Part shown: positions 1-6,102 of the stretch, piece after piece
Layout of the letters: every line of letters starts with the position of its first letter
Position numbering within the stretch: the stretch's first letter is position 1
Origin: an uncultured Bacillota bacterium
GTDB taxonomy: Bacteria; Bacillota; Clostridia; Christensenellales; UBA1242
NCBI GenBank assembly: GCA_947090235.1
Contig: CAMUNJ010000009.1
Coordinates: 1 to 16,640 of the forward strand
DNA: 16,640 bases
Direction: 5' to 3'
Notes under the pieces: model-generated
Seen by the model: the letters and a program-made list of their open reading frames with translations, nothing else
Database searches by the model: none
What the model was told of the DNA's origin: nothing
Made by a program: the position numbers and the translations under genes

Positions 1-742
1 TCATATGAATAATCATATATTCAGTGCAATAACCAAATTGAATATCTCCAAGATTATTGATATCTGCAATAACATCGTCAACAGACTGAGCAGGACGCTC
101 ATCAGAGAAATCAAACTCAAAGTTTTCTTCTCCGATAAGCATTTTATAGAAGCCAGTAAAGATAACAATAATTCCACGACCACCGGCGTCAACAACGCCT
201 GCCTTTTTAAGAACAGGAAGCATTTCTGGAGTTTGTCTTAAAATTTCTTCACCAGTTTCAAGCACACGCTTAAAAAATTCTTCAAAATCGTCACATTTCT
301 TGGCAACATTAACAGCATTTTCTGCCATAACACGAATAACGGTTAAGATTGTCCCTTCTTTAGGTTTGGTTACTGCCTTATAAGCGACATTAGCACCCTC
401 TTGCATAGCTTTAGCAAAAACCTTGGTATTAATTTCATTAACCTTACCAGTTTCTTGACAAAAGCCCTTGAAAATTTGAGAAGTAATAACACCACTATTA
501 CCTCTAGCACCACGCAAAGCCCCCTTAGCAAAAGCATCACTGAGTGCAGAAATATTGTTGTCAATGCACTTAGAAACTTCAGTCACGGCTGATTTCATTG
601 TAAGAAACATATTAGTTCCAGTATCACCATCTGGAACAGGAAAAACGTTGAGTTGATCAACGTATTTTTTATTTTGTTCAAGTAAGCCAGCACCAGCCAC
701 GATCATTTTACGAAAGGTAGTGCCATTGATAGTTTTAATCAT
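1..742 (-). CDS. fakA: Fatty acid kinase subunit A, DhaL/Dak2 domain (partial, C-terminus beyond window)
   Basis: About 247 N-terminal residues are in the window; the gene runs off the left edge. The protein is the ATP-binding kinase subunit that phosphorylates fatty acids carried by a FakB partner, so exogenous or recycled fatty acids can enter phospholipid synthesis (family knowledge; older names YloV/DAK2). The DhaL-type nucleotide domain is clear: NVFPVPDGDTGTNM at about residues 32-45, with the metal-binding aspartates D38 and D40, then GARGNSG near residue 79 and VVDAGGRG near residue 187. The ATG start at 742 follows an AGGAG site that overlaps the asp23 stop codon. The intergenic gap to asp23 is 8 nt, so the two are co-transcribed. 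The asp23-fakA pair is conserved in Bacillota. The C-terminal FakB-binding part cannot be judged here. Confidence 0.93.
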   Translation of the reverse strand, partial: MIKTINGTTFRKMIVAGAGLLEQNKKYVDQLNVFPVPDGDTGTNMFLTMKSAVTEVSKCIDNNISALSDAFAKGALRGARGNSGVITSQIFKGFCQETGKVNEINTKVFAKAMQEGANVAYKAVTKPKEGTILTVIRVMAENAVNVAKKCDDFEEFFKRVLETGEEILRQTPEMLPVLKKAGVVDAGGRGIIVIFTGFYKMLIGEENFEFDFSDERPAQSVDDVIADINNLGDIQFGYCTEYMIIHM

Positions 743-750
743 GATTTCTC

Positions 751-1101
751 CTAAACTCTAACGCCAACAACATGAACATTGACAGCATCAACAAGCATAC
801 CGGTAAAATTTTCAACGGTATACTTAACAGTATTTCTCAAACTTTCAGCCACAGCAGAAATAGAAACACCATACTTTAAGATACAATAAACATCAATGTA
901 AATCCTGTTGTCGATATGATGTATTTTAATTCCTTTAGAATAACTTTCTTTTTTAAAAATTTCGCGAGCACTATCTTTAATGGAACGAGAAACAAGATCA
1001 ACCACACCATAACAATCAATCACAGCAAAACCAGCAACAACCCTGATAGAGTCGTCACTTATGGAAATATTGCCATAATAGTTGTTAGTATCAACGGTCA
1101 A
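751..1101 (-). CDS. Asp23/Gls24 family envelope stress protein (YloU-like)
   Basis: A 116-residue Asp23/Gls24 family protein. Members are small cytoplasmic proteins, some membrane-associated through AmaP, linked to cell-envelope stress; the precise role of the YloU branch is not settled. Family traits visible are the opening beta segment with GNISISDDSIRVVAGFAV, the central GIKIHHIDNRIYIDVYCILKYG strand pair, and the closing TGMLVDAVNVHVVGVRV. I chose a TTG start at 1101 because GGAGG lies 9 nt upstream and the family normally begins here with TVDTNNYYG. The frame stays open to 1215, but that extension (a hydrophobic stretch) has no ribosome binding site and crosses the promoter, so it is probably not translated. 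It precedes fakA by 8 nt, in the same order as B. subtilis yloU-yloV. Confidence 0.87.
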   Translation of the reverse strand: MTVDTNNYYGNISISDDSIRVVAGFAVIDCYGVVDLVSRSIKDSAREIFKKESYSKGIKIHHIDNRIYIDVYCILKYGVSISAVAESLRNTVKYTVENFTGMLVDAVNVHVVGVRV

Positions 1102-1153
1102 ATCAAAAGTCCTCCATAGATAAAAATATACAAAGATAAATGTACTCATAGTA

Positions 1154-1182
1154 AATATACTACAAAGTAAAAAAAAATACAA
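1154..1182 (-). promoter_or_regulatory. Housekeeping (sigma-A type) promoter for asp23-fakA
   Basis: On the minus strand TTGTAT (1177-1182) and TATATT (1154-1159) are separated by 17 nt, the optimal spacing. They lie about 50 nt ahead of the TTG start of asp23 and are divergent from the rpmB promoter. Confidence 0.6.
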
Positions 1183-1252
1183 ACGATTTTTTTGGGTATT
1201 TTTAAATTTTTGCACAATTTTGCAAGAAAGTTCAAAATTTGTGAAAAAATAC

Positions 1253-1281
1253 TTGCTTTTTTACTTGTTTCATGATATAGT
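1253..1281 (+). promoter_or_regulatory. Housekeeping (sigma-A type) promoter for rpmB
   Basis: TTGCTT (1253-1258) and TATAGT (1276-1281) are separated by exactly 17 nt and sit 28 nt ahead of the rpmB start codon. Confidence 0.65.
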
Positions 1282-1309
1282 AAAGTGCAAAGAAATGGAG
1301 GAAAACATT

Positions 1310-1492
1310 ATGAGTAGAACATGTGATATCTGCGGTAGAGGCAGACAAAGTGGAAAAAATGTTAGTTTTTCAGAAAGAAAATCAAATAGAACATTTGAAG
1401 TTAATCTTCAACCTGCAGTTGTAGAAGTTGATGGAAAACCAACAAAAGTTAAAGCCTGCACAAAATGTATTAAAAAAGCAAAAAAGGCATAA
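1310..1492 (+). CDS. rpmB: 50S ribosomal protein L28 (bL28), zinc-binding form
   Basis: A 60-residue large-subunit ribosomal protein, the normal length for bL28. It begins MSRTCDICGRGRQSGKNVSFS, the usual L28 N-terminus, and retains both cysteine pairs (C5/C8 and C50/C53) of the zinc-ribbon version. The lysine-rich end is typical. The ATG at 1310 is preceded by ATGGAGG at a good distance; the frame is open back to 1220 but nothing supports translation there. The gene has its own promoter and a strong terminator directly after it, so it is a single-gene unit. It is divergent from asp23, as in B. subtilis. Confidence 0.96.
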   Translation: MSRTCDICGRGRQSGKNVSFSERKSNRTFEVNLQPAVVEVDGKPTKVKACTKCIKKAKKA

Positions 1493-1504
1493 AGGTAAAC
1501 ATAT

Positions 1505-1529
1505 AAGCAAGGGTTTCCCTTGCTTTTTT
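1505..1529 (+). terminator. Rho-independent terminator of rpmB
   Basis: AAGCAAGGG, loop TTT, CCCTTGCTT form a 9-bp stem running into a T-tract, starting 12 nt after the rpmB stop codon. Confidence 0.9.
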
Positions 1530-1640
1530 GTTGCAAAAAATATTAAGGCATCCCTAAATAATATATTCAAAAAAATTATGCCCTATTCAAAAATAAGATA
1601 AAATAGCCTTATAAAGGACTCAAATTATTATGTAAAATTG

Positions 1641-1742
1641 TTAATCTTCTTTCTTGCCAAACTTGCGTAAAAAGAATGAAAGCCACTTTGGTGCTTTGAT
1701 ACAAACAATTTTAAATTTTGGTTCTTTGTTTTCTTTTTCCAT
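1641..1742 (-). CDS. spoVM: SpoVM-like small spore coat morphogenetic peptide
   Basis: A 33-codon gene translating to MEKENKEPKFKIVCIKAP followed by KWLSFFLRKFGKKED. From residue 10 on it lines up with B. subtilis SpoVM (MKFYTIKLPKFLGGIVRAML, then GSFRKD): the IK-x-PK-aromatic-L core, the mid-helix arginine and the charged tail all match, and the proline known to matter in SpoVM is P18 here. SpoVM is an amphipathic peptide that recognises the curved forespore membrane and anchors SpoIVA there (family knowledge). Context agrees strongly: spoIVA is the next gene upstream, and rpmB and asp23 lie on the other side as in B. subtilis. The start is the only ATG in the frame (an in-frame stop lies 9 nt upstream), but no good ribosome binding site precedes it. 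About eight extra N-terminal residues are unusual. Confidence 0.8.
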   Translation of the reverse strand: MEKENKEPKFKIVCIKAPKWLSFFLRKFGKKED

Positions 1743-1748
1743 ATTATA

Positions 1749-1779
1749 ATCTTATGGCAATCCATAAACAAAATGTGAC
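1749..1779 (-). promoter_or_regulatory. Possible sigma-E-type promoter ahead of spoVM
   Basis: The minus strand shows GTCACATT, 15 nt, then CATAAGAT, resembling the mother-cell sigma-E pattern (KMATATT, 14-15 nt, CATACAMT). The -10 element ends only 6 nt before the ATG, so the transcript would be almost leaderless. A separate promoter is needed because a terminator lies between spoIVA and this gene. Tentative. Confidence 0.3.
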
Positions 1780-1824
1780 AAAAATTATATTTCAATTTTT
1801 ATATTTGCTAAATTCTAAATCTAT

Positions 1825-1861
1825 AAAAAATTCTTAGACCATGTTAAGCCTAAGAATTTTT
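1825..1861 (-). terminator. Rho-independent terminator of spoIVA
   Basis: AAAAATTCTTAG (1826-1837) pairs with CTAAGAATTTTT (1850-1861) around a 12-nt loop, leaving a T-run on the minus strand. It starts 8 nt after the spoIVA stop. The stem is nearly symmetric and may work both ways. Confidence 0.8.
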
Positions 1862-1869
1862 ATATAATC

Positions 1870-3345
1870 TTATAATAATATACAGATAACTCCGCCTTTA
1901 CCTTCGTTTACAATTCTTCCAAGAGTTTTACGCATTTTACGTTGTGCTTCTATTGGCATAGTAACAATTTTAGATGAAATATTATCACCAATCAAACTAT
2001 AAAGACTTCTACCCAAAATATTTGTATCCCAAATAGTTTCTGGATCATCTTGGAATTGCTCTTGAAGATTTTTTACAAGGTCATTGCCTTGCTCTTCAGT
2101 TCCAACAAGTGGTGTCACCTCAGTATCAACATCTACACGCATAATGTGAAGTGAAGGTGCTGTTGCTTTTATTTTTACGCCAAATCTTCCACCTTGCTTT
2201 ATAATTTCTGGCTCGCCAAGAATAAAATCTTCCTTTTTAGGCTCAACAATTCCATAACCTGTTTGACGAACTTCTTCCAAAGCAGAACTAAGTTTGTCAT
2301 ATTCAGTTTTAGCGACTGCGAGCTCTTTGATATAGTTGATAAGACAGAAATCATCTGCAATTTCGTAACCACATTCTTGACTAAGAACTTTATAGAAAAG
2401 TCCTTCTTTTGGAATAATGTCAAATCTAACAATTCCCTCACCTGTTTGTATATTTGAAACTGTGATTGGATCAAAATTTTCGCTTTCTGTAAAAGCTAAA
2501 ACTTCGCCACTTGCATCAGCAAGTTTACGCATACTGCCACCAATACGCTTCATTTCACCTACAAGCTCTGAGATAATATCACTAGTATAAGATAAAGCTC
2601 TAAGCCACTTTGGAAGTTTAACTTGTATAGCTTTTATAGGAAACTCCATTAAAAGGCTTTCAACAATCTTATCTACATTTTCATCTTTAAGTTCTTGTGC
2701 ATTAACAGGAATTACAGGAATATCGTATTTTTGAGAAAGTGAACTTGCAAGTTTTTTAGCCTCTTGAGTTGTTGGATTTTTGCAATTAAGCACACAAACA
2801 AATGGTTTGCCACTTGCTTTTAAGGCTTCAACAACACGCTCTTCTGCATCAATATAGCTAGCACGAGGAATATCTGTAACAGAGCCATCTGTTGTCACTA
2901 AAATCCCTACAGTTGAATGTTCATCTATAACTTTTTTAGTGCCAAGTTCTGCTGCTTCTTCAAAAGGAAGATCTTGATCTGACCATGGTGTTTTTACAAG
3001 TCTTGGTTTATCATCCTCGGTTGCACCAAGTACACCTGAAGCAAGATAACCAACGCAGTCAATCATTCTAACCTTCATTTCGGCATTAGCAACCTTAATC
3101 TTAACAGCCTCGTTTGGAACAAAATGAGGTTGAGTTGTCATAATAGTTTTTCCATCAGCAGATTGAGGAAGTTCATCAATCGTGCGTTCTTTTGCATTTT
3201 TTTCTGTGATATTAGGAACTACAAGTTTATTCATAAATTGGGTGATAAAGGTTGATTTGCCAACTCTTACAGGCCCAACCACGCCAATATAAATATCGCC
3301 GTTAGTTCGCGATTTAATATCATCATAGATTTCATATTTTTCCAT
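1870..3345 (-). CDS. spoIVA: Stage IV sporulation protein A, coat-assembly ATPase
   Basis: A 491-residue protein, essentially the standard SpoIVA length. SpoIVA polymerises around the forespore using ATP hydrolysis and forms the basement layer of the spore coat; it is made in the mother cell and anchored by SpoVM. The N-terminal TRAFAC-type NTPase domain has the P-loop GPVRVGKST (about residues 24-32) and a following RMIDCVGYLASGVLG segment. The C-terminal end GGVICILL matches the family's conserved closing residues. ATG at 3345 is preceded by GGAGG six nt upstream. It has its own sigma-E-like promoter and a terminator on each side, so it is a single-gene unit. The gene read as spoVM lies just beyond its terminator. 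Confidence 0.97.
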   Translation of the reverse strand: MEKYEIYDDIKSRTNGDIYIGVVGPVRVGKSTFITQFMNKLVVPNITEKNAKERTIDELPQSADGKTIMTTQPHFVPNEAVKIKVANAEMKVRMIDCVGYLASGVLGATEDDKPRLVKTPWSDQDLPFEEAAELGTKKVIDEHSTVGILVTTDGSVTDIPRASYIDAEERVVEALKASGKPFVCVLNCKNPTTQEAKKLASSLSQKYDIPVIPVNAQELKDENVDKIVESLLMEFPIKAIQVKLPKWLRALSYTSDIISELVGEMKRIGGSMRKLADASGEVLAFTESENFDPITVSNIQTGEGIVRFDIIPKEGLFYKVLSQECGYEIADDFCLINYIKELAVAKTEYDKLSSALEEVRQTGYGIVEPKKEDFILGEPEIIKQGGRFGVKIKATAPSLHIMRVDVDTEVTPLVGTEEQGNDLVKNLQEQFQDDPETIWDTNILGRSLYSLIGDNISSKIVTMPIEAQRKMRKTLGRIVNEGKGGVICILL

Positions 3346-3368
3346 ATTTTGCCTCCATATGATACAAC

Positions 3369-3398
3369 AATATATGAAGGCAAAATTACAAATATACC
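3369..3398 (-). promoter_or_regulatory. Sigma-E-type promoter of spoIVA
   Basis: The minus strand has GGTATATT (3391-3398), a 14-nt spacer and CATATATT (3369-3376), close to the mother-cell sigma-E consensus (KMATATT, 14-15 nt, CATACAMT). It is placed to start transcription just ahead of the GGAGG site. spoIVA is sigma-E dependent in B. subtilis. Confidence 0.6.
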
Positions 3399-3405
3399 TT
3401 AAAAT

Positions 3406-3432
3406 AAAAAAAACGGACTAGTCCGTTTTTTT
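3406..3432 (-). terminator. Terminator of der-plsY, overlapping the plsY stop codon
   Basis: A-tract plus CGGA, loop CTAG, TCCG plus T-tract: a fully symmetric 11-bp stem. The plsY TAG stop (3418-3420) is in the loop, so the last codons of plsY encode half of the hairpin. It isolates the operon from spoIVA 70 nt downstream. Confidence 0.85.
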
Positions 3433-4191
3433 GTTATCTTCAACCTCAACAATCTTTTCTGGAGTGTGTTCAACTTCATCTTCTGGAATTTCTTCAACTC
3501 CATTTCTTCTTTTATGGAAAAGTTTTTTGAAGGAAGATTTAAAATTCGCTTTATTCTCTTGATGAGTGCAAAGACGATATATATTTTTATAATGTCTGGC
3601 ATAAATCAAAACTGCCATAACCCAAATGAGAGCGCATATCAAAGGAGCATTTGCAACATTTAAGACAAAGAGATATATTGTCGTTGCTATAGACATGCCA
3701 AGAATAAATACAAAAGAAGAAATTGCTCCATACTCTGTTATAATAATCAATATTATTCCTAAAGCAAATAAACTTAAAGAAACATACCAAAGTGGGCTAA
3801 AACAAAATACACCAAAAGCACATGCTACGCCCTTGCCACCTTTTACTGTACCTAAAAATGGGAAACAAGATGCAAGCACTATAGCAAATCCAGAAAAATA
3901 GAACACCAATAAATTGCAATCATAACCTAAAGTTTCTACAGGATAATTTTTAGTTAAGATAAAAGCACATAGCCATGCAGTCAAACCTGCTTTGACCACT
4001 TCTAAAACAAGAGTAATTACCGCAGATTTTGCTCCATAAGTACGAAGCATATTCATAGTTCCAGGATTTCCGCTTCCTGTACTTTCAAGTTTTCTGTCTT
4101 TTTTGAAAAAAGAAACTATTTTAGAAATATTGACACTTCCAATTAGATAAGAAACAACAAACACAACAACTAAAGCCCAAGAAAAACTCAT
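3418..4191 (-). CDS. plsY: Glycerol-3-phosphate acyltransferase PlsY, with C-terminal extension
   Basis: An integral membrane enzyme that transfers the acyl group from acyl-phosphate to glycerol 3-phosphate, giving lysophosphatidate in the first step of phospholipid synthesis. Family motifs seen: GSGNPGTMNMLR (about 39-50), KGGKGVACAFG (about 117-127) and ARHYKNIYRL near the end of the membrane core, with several hydrophobic segments. At 257 residues it is longer than the usual roughly 200: after the core comes a hydrophilic tail of about 45 residues, first basic then acidic. The GH pair that normally precedes the FP of motif 2 reads AS here (A107-S108). ATG overlaps the der stop as ATGA and GGAGG lies inside der, so the two are translationally coupled. 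It sits in the same operon as der. Confidence 0.92.
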   Translation of the reverse strand: MSFSWALVVVFVVSYLIGSVNISKIVSFFKKDRKLESTGSGNPGTMNMLRTYGAKSAVITLVLEVVKAGLTAWLCAFILTKNYPVETLGYDCNLLVFYFSGFAIVLASCFPFLGTVKGGKGVACAFGVFCFSPLWYVSLSLFALGIILIIITEYGAISSFVFILGMSIATTIYLFVLNVANAPLICALIWVMAVLIYARHYKNIYRLCTHQENKANFKSSFKKLFHKRRNGVEEIPEDEVEHTPEKIVEVEDNKKTD

Positions 4192-5501
4192 TCTTTATCC
4201 TCCTTTCCGCGAACTATAATTTTTATTGGTGTACCAGAGAAATCCACCCTCTCTCGAAGTTTATTCTCCAAATAACGAGTGTATGAAAAATTGATCAGTT
4301 TTGCATCATTAACAAACAAAACAAATGTAGGCGGATTTGTTGAAGCCTCGGTTATAAACTTTATCTTTGCCTTGCGACCACCTTTAACTTGAGGTTCAAA
4401 ATAAAGTATAGCCTCGTGTAAAATATCATTCAAAAGTCCTGTAGATATTCTTCGACTAGAGTTCTCGTAAACTCTTTCTGCATTTTCCATTATTTGACCT
4501 ACACCTGCCCCTGTTAATGCAGATACGTAAACAGATTGATAATAATCCATAAACGCAAGTTCTTGAGATAACATTTTTTCAAACTCAGGTTTTGCCTTGG
4601 ATTTTTCATCCCATTTGTTTACTACAACAACACTAGGTTTTCCTGCTTCGTGAACAAAGCCTGCTATTCTAACATCCTGCTCTGTCAACTTTTCTTCATT
4701 TCCAGAAACCACAAACAGAACTATATCGGCTTCTTCTATAGCATTCATAGTTCTAAGAACACTGTAACCTTCTATACTTTCGTGTTCAACAGAACGACTT
4801 CTTCTAAGTCCCGCTGTATCCACCAAAGCATAATCTTTTTTGTTAAACCTAAATGGTACAAGAATGCTATCGCGTGTTGTACCTTCAATATTGCTTACAA
4901 CAACGCGATCTTGTCCAATCAAGCGATTAACTAAACTGCTTTTGCCAACATTTGGCCTGCCAACAATTGCAATCTTGGTTATACCGTCATTTAAATCGCC
5001 CTCTTTCTTCTCAGGGAAATGAGAAACAATAGCATCTAAAACATCTCCTATCCCCTTGCTTTGTAAAACAGAAAGAGGATATGGATCGCCAAGCCCTAAA
5101 GAATAAAATTCATAGGTATTTTCAACTTCAAACTTATCAAGTTTATTCACTACTAAAACAACTGGAGTTTTGCTTCGCTTTAAAAGAAAAGCAACTTCTT
5201 CGTCAGTTGCAGTCACGCCACCGCGACCATCAACCAAGAAGATAATAACATGAGCGTCGTTTATAGCAATTTGGGCTTGCCTGCGAATATCGTCTTGAAA
5301 CTTATCGTCACTCTTGCTATCCAACCCGCCAGTATCAACAAGAGTAAACTCACGCCCACACCATTCTGCGTCAGCATAAATCCTGTCACGCGTCACGCCT
5401 GGCGTATCATCAACTATAGAAATTCTCTTTCCACAAATCTTATTAAAAAATGTGCTTTTCCCAACATTTGGCCTGCCGACTATGGCTACAATAGGTTTCA
5501 A
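4188..5501 (-). CDS. der: Ribosome-assembly GTPase Der (EngA)
   Basis: A 437-residue GTPase with two tandem G domains and a C-terminal KH-like domain, required for 50S subunit maturation. The first P-loop is GRPNVGKST (9-17) with DTGG (57-60) and NKLD (119-122); the second is GRPNVGKSS (181-189) with DTAG (228-231) and NKWD (295-298). The length is almost the same as B. subtilis Der. I chose the TTG at 5501, giving the typical MKPIVAIVGRPNVGKST, because AAGGAG lies 10 nt upstream; the open frame extends to 5591, but that stretch crosses the promoter. The stop overlaps the plsY start by four bases. Confidence 0.97.
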   Translation of the reverse strand: MKPIVAIVGRPNVGKSTFFNKICGKRISIVDDTPGVTRDRIYADAEWCGREFTLVDTGGLDSKSDDKFQDDIRRQAQIAINDAHVIIFLVDGRGGVTATDEEVAFLLKRSKTPVVLVVNKLDKFEVENTYEFYSLGLGDPYPLSVLQSKGIGDVLDAIVSHFPEKKEGDLNDGITKIAIVGRPNVGKSSLVNRLIGQDRVVVSNIEGTTRDSILVPFRFNKKDYALVDTAGLRRSRSVEHESIEGYSVLRTMNAIEEADIVLFVVSGNEEKLTEQDVRIAGFVHEAGKPSVVVVNKWDEKSKAKPEFEKMLSQELAFMDYYQSVYVSALTGAGVGQIMENAERVYENSSRRISTGLLNDILHEAILYFEPQVKGGRKAKIKFITEASTNPPTFVLFVNDAKLINFSYTRYLENKLRERVDFSGTPIKIIVRGKEDKE

Positions 5502-5527
5502 GTTTATTTTTCTCCTTGTTATATTAA

Positions 5528-5556
5528 ATATTACCATAAAAGGCATAAAAAAGCAA
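5528..5556 (-). promoter_or_regulatory. Housekeeping promoter of der-plsY
   Basis: Minus strand TTGCTT (5551-5556), 17-nt spacer ending in TGG (extended -10 type), TAATAT (5528-5533). It is 26 nt ahead of the TTG start chosen for der. Confidence 0.65.
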
Positions 5557-5584
5557 AGGTTTTTAAGTTTTTTCAAAATCACTA

Positions 5585-5613
5585 TTGACATTTCTTAAAA
5601 CTAATGATATATT
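5585..5613 (+). promoter_or_regulatory. Near-consensus sigma-A promoter of the unknown gene
   Basis: TTGACA (5585-5590), exactly 17 nt, TATATT (5608-5613): a perfect -35 and a one-mismatch -10. It is 17 nt upstream of the start codon and divergent from the der promoter. Confidence 0.8.
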
Positions 5614-5630
5614 TAAAGTGGAGAAAAGAC

Positions 5631-5996
5631 ATGATTAAAAATTCAAAAAGTACATTAAAATTTGTAAAATTAAAAAAAGATTTCTTAAATAAAGTTTTTG
5701 TTGCTGGCAGTAATGGCAAGGTAAAGATTGATGATTTGTATATTGACTCTAAGAAAAAGTGTATAAGTATAAACGAAAATCAAGTTGTAGGTATACATTA
5801 TATCAAAAATGATTTTGAGATAAACGATATTTATGATGAGTTTGTAGATAGCCAATACACTGAGATATTACAAAATGGCATGGTTAAAACATTGTCAGCG
5901 GAAGGAGCAAAAAAATATATTGAGGCTCTTGCACAAAACGAACAAGAAAAAATTGATGCCCGAATTACAGAGTTAACAAAATATTTAGAACAATAA
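5631..5996 (+). CDS. Hypothetical protein, 121 residues
   Basis: I do not recognise this protein. It is a lysine- and acid-rich soluble protein with no signal peptide or membrane segment. The N-terminal part (about 1-75) looks like alternating beta strands (VKIDDLYIDSKKKCISI, then QVVGIHYIKNDFEI); the C-terminal part (about 95-121) is a charged helix ending in ITELTKYLEQ. The start ATG at 5631 follows GGAG at good spacing; an earlier in-frame start at 5604 would lie inside the -10 region. A strong constitutive-looking promoter and its own terminator make it a single-gene unit between the divergent der-plsY and the convergent feoB. Well supported as a real gene by these signals, but of unknown function. 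Confidence 0.75.
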   Translation: MIKNSKSTLKFVKLKKDFLNKVFVAGSNGKVKIDDLYIDSKKKCISINENQVVGIHYIKNDFEINDIYDEFVDSQYTEILQNGMVKTLSAEGAKKYIEALAQNEQEKIDARITELTKYLEQ

Positions 5997-5997
5997 T

Positions 5998-6024
5998 AAA
6001 AAGGCCGAATAGTCGGTCTTTTTT
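5998..6024. terminator. Bidirectional terminator between the unknown gene and feoB
   Basis: AAAAAGGCCGA, loop ATAG, TCGGTCTTTTTT with one G-T pair. There is a T-run on either strand, so it can end the plus-strand gene and the minus-strand feo transcript. Confidence 0.82.
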
Positions 6025-6102
6025 ATTTCAATAATATAAAAAATTACATTAAAATTTGTTTGTTATTTTTGCCCAATAAAACACAAAAATCCCTTTGTAT
6101 AA

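Noticed and set aside
1102..1215. N-terminal extension of asp23 with a membrane-like segment
   Set aside because: No ribosome binding site, it overlaps the promoter, and a TTG start with GGAGG gives the normal family length.
1530..1640. Possible gene or RNA between the rpmB terminator and spoVM
   Set aside because: AT-rich, only a short CCTT/AAGG pairing and no usable frame; nothing supportable.
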